Assembly: GCA_905160935.1 (NCBI GenBank)
Contig: CAJHZI010000555.1
Coordinates: 1,211,001 to 1,275,000, forward strand
Reading direction: 5' to 3'
DNA from: Enchytraeus crypticus
Taxonomy: Eukaryota > Annelida > Clitellata > Enchytraeida > Enchytraeidae
DNA length: 64,000 nucleotides
Shown: positions 44,055 to 55,613 of the stretch, piece after piece
How the letters are laid out: each line of letters starts with the position of its first letter
How positions within the stretch are numbered: the stretch's first letter is position 1
Translations under genes and position numbers: made by a program
The notes under the pieces: generated by a model
Database searches by the model: none
The model's input: only the letters and a program-made list of their open reading frames with translations
Told to the model about the DNA's origin: nothing

Positions 44055-44185
44055 TGAAAGCTAAGGTTAAAGTCAGTTTCCTGACTCGAAAGCGATGTCA
44101 GTGACCGGCTAGCCCAGGATTTGAACCCCGAACCAACTGATCCGCGGTCGAGTGTCTTACCGACTTCGCCACTGGCTCTAGCCAA
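44055..44185 (-). mobile_element. tRNA-derived SINE, family A
   Basis: GCTAAGGTTAAAGTCAGTTT, TAGCCCAGGATTTGAACCCC, ACTTCGCCACTGGCTCTAGCC. Confidence 0.9.
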
Positions 44186-44439
44186 AGCATGTACATACAT
44201 GTACACGTGTTTAGGATATATGCCATCTAACCTTCGTTTAGTACTAAATTTGACTGTCGCACCTAACACGTCCACTAGTACAGGTTCGTTTGATCTAATC
44301 ATACACGCACTGCTCTGTTGATGAGCTCTGATGCTTTCTGTCAATGTAGCGGCTCTGATAGCTTACAGCTGATGAACATCGATTGATTCCTCTATAGTTG
44401 ATTCGACCACAGGGGCCAATATATATACACTGTGGAAAA

Positions 44440-44800
44440 CATCTGTACACCATACAGCTCCATCTAGTTGTATGTGTATAATACAACTGTACACCATACA
44501 ACGCCATCTAGTTGTATGTGCTCGTATGTGTACAATACAGCTGTACACCATACAACACCATCTAGTTGTATGTGCTCGTATGTGTACAATACAACTGTAC
44601 ACCATACAACGCCATCTAGTTGTATGTGCTCGTATGTGCACAATACAACTGTGCACCATACAACGCCATCTAGTTGTATGTGCTCGTATATGCAGAATAC
44701 AACTGTACACCATACAGCGCTATATAGTGTATGTGTGGAAAACAACTGTACACCTTACAGCTCTATCTAGTTATATGTGTTGTATGTGTAGAATACAACC
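44440..44800. repeat. ~60-bp minisatellite made of hairpin units
   Basis: Six copies of TACAACTGTACACCATACAA followed by CGCCATCTAGTTGTATGTG. Each contains inverted arms CATACAAC / GTTGTATG around an 8-nt loop. Confidence 0.9.
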
Positions 44801-44874
44801 TGTGAACATCACAGATCTATCTGTGGACACTTATATAATGGACGCCACTGCATAAGTATGCCACTACTTGTATA

Positions 44875-45265
44875 TATGGTCGCCACTATACATGTATATG
44901 GTCGTCACTATATATGGTCGTCACTATATATGGTCGTCACTATATATGGTCGTCACTATATATGGTCGCCACTGTATATGGTCGTCACTATATATGGTCG
45001 TCACTATATATGGTCGTCACTATATATGGTCGCCACTGTATATGGTCGTCACTATATATGGTCGTCACTATATATGGTCGCCACTACATATGGTCGCCAC
45101 TGTATATGGTCGTCACTATATATGGTCGTCACTATATATGGACGCCAATGTTTATGGACGCCACGCATCTGACAGGCCACTATAGGCCACTCTAGGCCAC
45201 TCATCTAACAGGCCATTACAGGCCACTCTAGGCCACTCTTCTGACAGGCCACTGTAAGCCACTGA
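44875..45265. repeat. TATATGGTCGTCAC and GGCCACT arrays
   Basis: About 18 copies of a 15-16-bp unit TATATGGTCGTCACTA to 45150, then AGGCCACTCTAGGCCACT repeats. Confidence 0.9.
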
Positions 45266-45534
45266 ACGGGGTTCGCACAGCTCGGTGACAAAACTACAAA
45301 GAAGTATATTTATCTAGAAAATGAAGTGTCGACGCCTCGACCCTTCATCACCTCAGCCCCTAGCACGCGAGCACCGGGGCATCCCCCCTCCCCTCTCCCA
45401 GGCTGCCCCGCCCTAGAGCAGGGGCCTCCACAGCGAGCCGGTGAGGAATCTGGTCTAGTTGTAGAACATTTCTTCTAGTATTTGAGAAAATCGGAGATTA
45501 GTATATTAAGTAGGATTCGTATCTTATATTTCTA

Positions 45535-45700
45535 GTAATAATAATAATAACAACAATTAGAGTGCTACAGTCATCAATGACAACATCGAGCGCTATTGAG
45601 ACAAAATCAAGCTGGCGAACACAAATAAGGTCCAAAAACGGTGCAAATTCCAAGATCTAGAAAATCAGTCCAAAGTTTTTGTACATGTGATTACGCGCAT
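45535..45700 (+). mobile_element. Dispersed repeat family F
   Basis: ATAACAACAATTAGAGTGCT, TCATCAATGACAACATCGAG, GGTCCAAAAACGGTGC. Probably a SINE in reverse orientation with an ATT/GTT-rich tail. Confidence 0.65.
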
Positions 45701-45779
45701 CGTACTCACATGTATAGTGTACAAGTGCTGTAGACATGGTTATATAAAGTAAGCTTATAGAATGAATCGTATAGGCCTA

Positions 45780-45930
45780 ATACTCGAAATACAACAACAA
45801 CAACAAAATTAGAGAGTTACTGTCGTCCATGACAACAATGAGCACTAGGGTACTAAATCAAATCCGATGAGCAGAGTGTGGGGTTCAAAAACAGTGCAAG
45901 CCAAACTCCGGGAAGTCAGTTCGAGGAAGG
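45780..45930 (+). mobile_element. Dispersed repeat family F
   Basis: ACAACAACAACAAAATTAGAG, GTCCATGACAACAATGAGC, GGGGTTCAAAAACAGTGC. Colinear with the copy at 45535. Confidence 0.7.
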
Positions 45931-46036
45931 GTACTAGTGGAATGAAGGTTTACGTGTTGGTCTCAGTTTCTGTGAAATAGTTGAATAGGAGAGGTCAAAG
46001 AGTAAAGCACGGAGGGGGCGTATTAAAACTACGAGG

Positions 46037-46094
<58 letters not shown>
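46037..46094. repeat. (TA)n microsatellite
   Basis: Pure TA run. Further blocks: ACATACAT at 47068-47230 and TA at 47317-47373. Confidence 0.95.
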
Positions 46095-46096
<2 letters not shown>

Positions 46097-46099
46097 GTG

Positions 46100-46800
46100 A
46101 TTGTTGAAGTAAATCGATACGTGTACAATTAGGGAGTCAGCTAGATAGAATTTTGAAATAAAAAAGATTGCATCCTGAAATGTTACATGTAAATGATCAA
46201 ACCGTAGAATAACGAAAAACCGTAGAAGTGTCAAAGTCAATCTCAACAATTGTAACCATTGAATTCAAGAATTGCAGTGATGCCAACACCTAATTTTGCT
46301 AGCCAGAGGTAAACAATATCAGCTGATCGTTATTTAAAGGCATAAAAGAATGAAGTTTTTGAACATTTGTAAAGCTTTTGAACGATAATGAAACGCTTTA
46401 TTAGCACATTTATCGCCACATCTATCCGATATATCGTCATGACCAAAAATTATTTGAAACAAATTCCTATTAATTGGATTTATATTTTTATAAAACAAAA
46501 TGCAAACAAACTTTATTTCAAATCACTTAAAGGATATTCCACGTTCTTTAGTGTCTGGATTTCTGGAATTTGTATACCCAAACGCGCAACAATACATCAT
46601 CTTAAAACCGTTTAGAGGCCGAATATCATGAAATAAATCTGAAATTACAGAAATAACCATTAACCAACGTATTTTAAAGATCTTTGGATCAAACTTTACG
46701 TTCATTGATTTGGGTTGATCGATTATAGAATTCGTAGAAAATTGAGTCGGAAAGTTGCTAATTTTTGGAATGGCCGCATATAGAGGATTTTCACAGCTGT
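46100..46800. other. Unassigned intergenic sequence
   Basis: AT-rich with short open frames on both strands (e.g. 46388-46615) that lack splice support or recognisable domains. No repeat recognised. Confidence 0.4.
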
Positions 46801-46809
46801 TAGCCGCGC

Positions 46810-46925
46810 CCACTTTTAACTTAACTTAACATAATTATACTGGTTAAGGAGGTCACAAAGACCTGTAACACCAGTATTACCTGTAATTTCATACCTCTAA
46901 ACATAGAGACCAGACCGTAAAGGGG
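46810..46925 (+). mobile_element. Dispersed repeat family E
   Basis: ATAATTATACTGGTTAAGG, AGGTCACAAAGACCTGTAAC, ACCGTAAAGG. A diverged second copy lies at 47545-47650 (ATTATACTAGTTCAGTAGG, TTGTAACACTAG, GACCGTAAAGG). Confidence 0.5.
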
Positions 46926-47321
46926 GGAAAAAAAGATACAAAACTTGACAAGCTGATAGGCTTCAAAAGAAGAACATTAGAAAAAAAACTAAACACTCAC
47001 CAACAAACCACACACACACACATAACCAGCTCAAGTATAAACTTACACACAGGTATACAACTATGCAAAAATACACATACATACATGCACCCATGCATGT
47101 TCACATACATGTAATGCATACACACCAACACACACATTTCCACATATACACATATAAAAATACATACAAACACTCAAATACTTACATACATACATATGCA
47201 TACATACATATATCCAAACATACCTTTTTATACACCTACCGGCATTGGCATCCATATTGGATTACGTCTGCTGATTTTTAGCATTATGTATATATAGATA
47301 TATATGCATATAAAAAATAAA

Positions 47322-47373
<52 letters not shown>

Positions 47374-47659
47374 GTATATTGCAATTTGTAAAAATGCACA
47401 CGATTTATTAGTTATATACACAGACAGTGTAGGCCTACTATGTGCTTCATAAAGTTGTATGAACTTACGTATGGAATATATGAGATCCGATCTTACCGGT
47501 AAGATACGCTGTAGATTCGATATGTAGATGGATTCTATAGTTGAAGACTAAAATTAATTATACTAGTTCAGTAGGTCTTGATCGAGGACTTGTAACACTA
47601 GTCTAGTCGAAATTTAATGCCTCAATACACAAAGACCGTAAAGGATTCAAATACAAACC

Positions 47660-48542
47660 GTAAGTCTTAAACTATAGGCTAGTGCATAAGGTCAATATTG
47701 TCAATAATTTGTTGTTTAGAGATCTATGTATATTCCAATAACTTTTCACAGGTTTTGAGAAATTTGACCTTAATTTGCATTTCGTAAATGGCAGAAATAG
47801 CAGAATTTTTGCAATTACTAATTTCGTCAAACCATTAAAGCTTGCCGCCTATAGGGCTATCTTATATTTCGACAACTAATTAAATACATAGACTAAGTAC
47901 ACAACAAAACAGAAACACATCGTGCGGACAGACTTTTGTCCCATTTTCCTGAATTGCACTCATGGAGTCCAAATTTCTGCCATTTCTGCCAATTGGGGAT
48001 GCTTATGATGCACTATTTGGCAGAAATGGCAGAAATGCTGAAATTATGTGTAACAAAGCTTTCAAGAACAATCATATCCATTATCAGTTCATTAACCTGC
48101 CAGAAAGAGCCAATGTCCATATGCCAGACTCAATTTTATACTAAATTAAGATGAAAAACTACTTAAAGTTACATATATAGCCAAGTATAATATAGAGTAT
48201 CGTATATCAAATGGCGGCTTTGTAATGTAAACAGAAAATGACGTATGCATGAAACCTCTCTATACAGATTGTAGAGGATTAAATCCGCGTCGGCTGCCAT
48301 AATTGAGCTATCAAAGGCAACGATTACTTTTAACAATGGAGAGAAAGGATGAAGTAATAAAACAACAGAAATTTTAATTAAAACAGGAAACCTTGTCAAC
48401 GCATGGAGTTGTAGTGTGTGTAACCCATACAGTAAGGAAAAACCTATTTTAAAGATCTTTGGTGCAACCATACGAACAAAAACCCAACTAAACAAGTAGA
48501 AGAAGAGCTAATTGTTGCCAAGGAATGTGAAATAAGAGTGCA
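47660..48542. other. Unassigned upstream region of the ARH3-like gene
   Basis: No recognised gene. It contains repeats of GGCAGAAATGGCAGAAAT near 48018-48037 and a 60-codon open frame at 47962-48144 that I cannot support. Confidence 0.4.
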
Positions 48543-48806
48543 ATGTTATTATTTCATATTAAGAGTCGAATTCTAAAAAGTTTATTTTGTTTTGCGAATA
48601 AAACAACTTTCTTTTCTTGTGTGACAAATAGTGACACAATTTTATCTCCTGCGACGAAGAGCGACAATATATCATCATTTGCAACAAAACGTCACGATAC
48701 TTTATCAGCTGTGACAAATCGTGACAGAACTATAGAGTGTGAAGTCTATAGATGGACCAATTTCACTTTCATTTGTAACAAGTCATTTTATAGGTCGAGT
48801 AAGATA

Positions 48807-51800
48807 ATGGCCACTAATGAAACTGGGTATTCTTCTTCTTCAAATCGTTTGCAGTACTTTGAAGGCAGTCTAGTCGGAGCCTTGATCGGTGACTGCTTTG
48901 GTGCGAAGTTTGAAGGATGCTGGAAGGTTAATCCGAAACATGTTGCAGCGCATTTGGCTACCATTGAAGAAAGTAAGCACTGTTATTTTACAGATTCCGT
49001 TCTGCTTGTGTTTTGTTAGCTGTAAGGTTTCGATCTTACGAATATTTATAGTCAGGTTCTTCTTTCTCATTGGTTTTTGCATACTCACACCGTCATTGTA
49101 TTGTCTTTGTCATCTGTTGATGTAGAGTCCGCTTGAGCCGTCCCTAATACTGCCTTTTGGCGAGAAATCGGACGTTAAATCCTTATTGATTGATTGATTC
49201 TCACAAGTGAATGCTGTAGTCTATTTAATTGAAAAATTGATTGACAAACTGATTTTATTTAGCTCTTGATTTGATCTCATCTTTCAACTGATTGCGCAGA
49301 TTTTTCTGGAAGTAGTTTGTCGCAAGATGGAGCCTCTAGTTGTGGAAAGAGTTCTCCCATCCAGTACACGGATGACACTGCACTGCTGCGTTGTATAGCA
49401 ACGTCTCTCATTCAGCACAAGAAATTCAATGCCAGAGACGTTGCCAAGAGGTGGTTTACATTATAATGATAGCTTCAGTTTTACAATTTATTTATTTAGT
49501 TCCAATAACTCCATTAATATATTTAGTTTTAATACCTCTATTGATATATTTAGTATCAGTTTTACAATTTATATATTTAGTTCAAATATCTCCATTGATA
49601 TATTTAATTCTATTACCTCTATTAATCTATTTAGTTTCAGTTTTACAATTAATATATTTAGTTCCAATATCTCCATTAATATTTTTAGTTCTAAGACCTC
49701 TATTAATATATAATTAGTTTCAGTTTTACAATTGATATATATTTGGTTCTAATACCGCTATTAATAGTTTTAAAAACATCTGAGTAGCGTAAATGTGTGC
49801 TTTGATTTGCATTCGTTGATAAATTTAATTTCTTGAGCAAATTAAATGTGTGCTTCGATTTGCATTCTTTGATTCGTTGATAGCACTGTTCGTGTTTCCG
49901 TCCTCAAGGTTTACGAAGACGTACTTCAATGAGCAGGGACGTGGCTACGGCTACAACATCGGCACGGTGTTTGAGAAGATGAAGGAGCAGAGATCTGAGG
50001 ATGACGACCCATTTCTACCCGCCAGGGAGCAGTTTAATGGCACTGGCTCACACGGGAACGGTGGAGCAATGAGAATAGCTCCAGCAGCTCTGTTTACTGA
50101 TGATAGGTCAGAGGATGAGCTCAAGGTTAGTCAATCAATTATTCAATCTGTCAGTCAATCAATCAGTCAATGAGTCAATCAATCAATCAGTCAGTCAGAC
50201 AATCTATCCATCAATCAGTCAATAAATCAGTCAATCAATCAATCAGTCAATCAATCAATCAGTCAGTCAATCCATTAGTCAATCAATCCATCAATCAGTC
50301 AATCAATCAATCAGTCAATTGATCTGTCAATCAATATATCAATCCTTCAATCAATAATCCATCAATCAATCAATCAGTGAATTAATCAGTGAATCAATCA
50401 GTCAATCCATCAATCAATCAATCAATCAGTCAATCTATCAGTCAATCAATCAATCCATCTATCACTAAATCAATCAATCAATCCTTCAATCAATCAATCA
50501 GTTAATCAATATAAGCTGTGGCTGTGCTAACTGACTGATCGGATGACTGGTAAGCTTTTGTATGATCTGAGGCACTGCTTACTGATAGCTTATCAATTGT
50601 AGAGCTGAACATTTATCAGTCAGTTGGTTTTTGGCGCTATTTGCAGATGTCATATCGGTGTTAGAGCAAAAGGTTTCATTAGTCTGTATGATTTGTGGTT
50701 TTATATATTAAATATGTTGTCATTGAGGAGCTGATTGAATGAATGAAAGAGCTATGTTGTAAATTGCCGAACTGTTTAATTATTTGTTATTAAAAGTAAT
50801 AGATCTTGTAATAATAATAATAATAATAATGATAAATATAAAAATAAGTAATAGATTTTATCCCAACCCTGGTTAAACTGGGATTTAAGGGAAGATGATG
50901 ATGATTAAAGGTGATAGATATCACTTTAGTTAATCGTTTCACTATATCGTGTGTTTCTGTTATTACGTGTAGACACTGACTGAGGAGCTCACTCGTCTCA
51001 CACACACGCACAGGAACGGTGTTGTGGGAGCACTGCTGGAGAGCTTTGCCGTTAGACTTGCTCTCAATCATTCCAAACAACCCGATCCCCCGCTGGATGA
51101 TGTGGACGCCTTCACGGAAGAGTTTCTGAACAGTTTGGAGAAGATCCTGAGATCAGTTGAAGAACAGGAGGCAGAACCGATGAGTGGAGGAGAGATTGGA
51201 GAATCTAAAGGGTGAGTTAATGGCTTCTACTAAATTATGTGTAATGATGGATATCCCCTTGGGCCCATGGAAGGTTAATCTTGTATCTGAGCTTGCTGCA
51301 GATTGGCGCTATCAATAGCAAAGATATGATTAACCATGGAAAGGATTAATAATAACCTGCCAGAAACCTGCAAAGCAGTCTCGAAGACCGGACACCGGCC
51401 ATGACACCTCTATAGAAATTGTCGGAGGTTATTATTTTTATTATGCGTCATGGCCTTAGTTTGATTTGTTATGCTCTGTTGAACATTATGCCGCAATGTT
51501 TATCAGTGTCCAAATAAATAAATAAATTCCTTTCAGTTTTTTATGTTATTTTTTAAAAATTTCTTTAATGTTTAAGTCGCTTTTGTATCAGTATCACTGG
51601 GGTTCATTGTTGGATTCATTTTTGTGTACAAATATATCTATAGAAATATTTATATATAGATATATGTATATATACTATATTCTAAATGTATTTGTGAATT
51701 TGGATCTATGAACTATAGAAGAAGTGCTTGGTTGCTTACCCATTTTATTTTAAAAAAACCAGTGGGGATGAATAAAATCTGTATTACGCAATTTGAGGTG

Positions 51801-54800
51801 TTGATGGCTACTGTTAATTTGTTCAATGTCAAGGAAAACCTTTTCAATATCAGCAAAATATCTACAACTGTACACTGCATGTGTAGGTTATCTGTATATT
51901 ATTATTATAGGTATTAAAATGTACCATAACTGCACTACACAGTATACACTGTGGCAGTAGACATGTTGACAAATATTCAACATTGAACATTCATGTGCAT
52001 GTATGTTACCGTAGCTAAGTAGTACAAAACTATCAAAGTACTCAAAAACATGAATAAAGTACAGTAACAAAGTACAAAGTACTCAAAAACATTAACAAAG
52101 TACAGAAACAAAGTACCAAGTACTTTAAAAAAACTCAGGGATCGCCAACTTAAAGGAAAAACATTGAACGTCGCTGTGTTAAACAGGTTGGAAACCATTG
52201 CTTTAGCTCCTCTCATATTCTAGTGCATTCCAGTCTTTAGCACCTCCTATATTTTAGTCTATTCTAGCCTTTAACATCTCCTATATTTGAGTTTATTCTA
52301 ACCTTTAATACCTCCTATATTTTGGTTTATTTTAGCCTTTAGCATCTCCAATATTTGAGTTTATTCTAGCCTTTAGCATCTCCAATATTTGAGTTTATTC
52401 TAGCCTTTAGCATCTCCAATATTTGAGTTTATTCTAGTCTTTAGCATCTCCAATATTTTAGTTTATTTAGCCTTTAACCTTTAACCTATTTTTAGTTTAT
52501 TTTGGCCTTTAAAACCTCCTATATTTTAGTTTATTTTAGCCTTTAGTACTTCTCATATTTTAGTTTATTTTAGCCTTTAACACCTCCTATATTTTAGTTT
52601 ATCTTAGCCTTTAGCACCTCGAATATTTTAGTTTATTTTAGCCTTTAACACCTCCTATATTTTAGTTTATCTTAGCCTTTAGCACCTCGAATATTTTAGT
52701 TTATTTTAGCCTTCAGCATCTCCAAAATGTTATGCTTATAAGAAAGTTATTGTTGTGGCAGATACTGTCCTTGGGCCCTATTAAAGCACCTGATGAACCT
52801 AATGCCGAGGTTAGCCTCATTTTAATACCTCAGTATGATATCAGTGACTGATGAGCCATGGTTTGAACTCTGCTCTACTGGGTTGCAGTCAAATCTTTAA
52901 CTATTGTGCCACTAGCTCAGTCGTACATGCTGCCAGGACCTCACTGTTTTGTGTGTAGAACTGACTGTACGTCATTTTATCATTTAGACTGATTCTATGT
53001 TACTTTGTGGCAATCTGATAAGATGCAATATGTAAACTTTTGTCTTTTCAGTTATTATAGATACACGGTAGTTTAAAGAAAGGTGTCTGAAAACAAACGG
53101 ATTTTTACATTAATTATAATCCAGATTAAACGGGTTGTTATTGGGAAGATCTTGCAGTGCCTGCTCTGTCACTGATGGGCTCTCGAGTTAGGAAACGGAC
53201 ATTAAGCTAGACCTAGAAGTATATTAAATAGTCTTTTAGTACACTTAAACGCGATTAACTCTGTCAAATGAAATCAATTCTGTTATTAAACCTGACGTGA
53301 AGGGAAAAAAGGTAGAAGCAGGCCTAGATTAGGTTTGTTAGATGATTTAAATACACACTCATATGTGAACATGAAGAGGAAAGTGGAAGACAGAGAGGAG
53401 TGGAAGCGATATATACCATGGACCTGCCAGTTAGCAGTGCACTAAGATAGATCAAACTTAAGATAGATTAAACCTGATTTACTTTGATGCTGGGATTTGT
53501 TACGACAGACTGCGCAATATTAGAATAACTTTTATGTGTGTAACTAGAGAGGTAGATTATATGTTGTATGTGTTTTGTTGATATACGTGGGTATAACTAG
53601 AGAAAACACATACATCCTGCAAGGACTATACATATAAACACATACAATCTACGCATAAACACATACAACCTACACATAAATGCATACAACCTACACATAA
53701 ACACATACAACCTACACATAATACATACAACCTACTCATAAATACATACAACCTACACATAAACACATGCAACCTACACATAAACACATACAACCTACAC
53801 ATAAATACATACAACCTACACATAAATACATACAACCTACACATAGACACATACAACCTACACATAAACACATACAACCTACACCTAAACACATACAACC
53901 TACACATAAACACATACAACCTACACCTAAACACATACAACCTACACATAAGCACACACAACCTGTACATAGCACATACAACCTACAGGAGGTAGGTTGT
54001 ATGTGCTATGTAGCTATGTCACTGATGGGTTGACTAGAATGTAGTTGTTTTTCTGTAGTTACAGTGGTTTGACTGGCAGTTCAGCTGAAGAACTGCGGCG
54101 ACCCTACTTGAGGAAGCTAGAGAAAATAAGACAACTGCTCTCTCGTAGGTCTAACACTGTTGATGTACAGGAGGTCGTTGAGCAACTAGGTAAATATCAA
54201 CCTCATTCGAGTTCTAATATTGAGCTTTTGTTCTCTGTACTTCAGTATTTAACCATGCTTGGTACACATAGGGCTAAATTGACCTCGGAGTTTTTTAGTT
54301 GTTCTCTGTACTTTAGTATTTAACCTTTCAGGGTTTGACCCCAAAGTTTAGTTATTCTCTGAATTCAGTATTAAACCTTGCTCGTTACAGATGGGTTCAA
54401 ATTGACCCCAGAGTTTTTTTAGTTGTTCTCTGTACTTCAGTATTTAACCTTTCTCGGTACACGTAGGGTCAAATTGACCCCGGAGTTTTTTTAGTTGATC
54501 TCTGTACTTCAGTATCTAACCTTTCTCGGTACACGTGGGGTCAAATTGACCCTGGAGTTTTATAAGTTGTTCTTTGTACTTCAGTATTTAACCTTTCTCA
54601 GGACCCTTGGGGTCAAATTGACCCCAAAGTGTAATTGTTCTCTGTGCTTCAGTATTTAACATTACTTGTCACACATGGGGTCAAATTGACCCTGGAGTTT
54701 TTTATTTGTTCTCTGTACTAAAGTATTTAACCTTTCTCGGGGACACATGGAGTCAAATTGACCCCGGAGTTTTTTTTGTTCTCTGTACTTCAGCATTTAA

Positions 54801-55578
54801 CTTATCTCGGTACACATGGGGTCTAATTGACCCAGGAGTTCTTTTAGTTTGTTCTCTGTTACTTTGTTATTTAATATGATAGTTTGACTGCTTGATTTTG
54901 AGAAACTGAATATACTGTGCTCTGTCTTTCGATATTCTACTGCGCTGTGTGGTGCTGTAACTTATTTTATTTTACTCTGGTATGAATTGACTGAGTTGAA
55001 TTGACCAACCGGTGACTGCATGTATCGTAGAAGGCGACTAAAGCACTAAGATCCTTACAAACGTCAGAATGAGCATTCGGTTGGTGAGCGCCTAGGCTCC
55101 ATAAATTGCAACAAAAATTAAACGAATGGGAAAGTCTCAAATAGGGGGATTGACTGATGATACGATGTAGGACAGAGAGGATTTGAGACAGTCTATTCGT
55201 ATCCCGACCCTAGTTATACTGGGATTCAAGGGAAGATGATGATGATGATGACTTAACTGAGTTAAAATGTTTAATAGGAAACGACGTGTCAGCATTGAAC
55301 TCAGTACCTGTGGCTGTCTACTCTTTCCTTAGATCTCTGCGACCCATTGAACAACTTAACATTCCTCACACGGTTTCCACATCTCTATGTTTTTATTCAT
55401 CTAATTTCACTTACATCAGTATTGCTATTATATACTTTAGTTCTTTTTTATTTATTTTACTCTGCATCTACACATCTCTTTTCTTCATCTGGTTGAGTTG
55501 AAAGGTAAAGAAATTAACACATCTCTCTCTCTCTTTCTCTATCTCTCTCTATATATCTCTCTCTCTCTCTCACTCTTA

Positions 55579-55613
<35 letters not shown>

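Noticed and set aside
47962..48144. 60-codon ORF starting MESKFLPFLPIG
   Set aside because: Contains a short GGCAGAAAT repeat and no known motif; cannot be supported as a gene.
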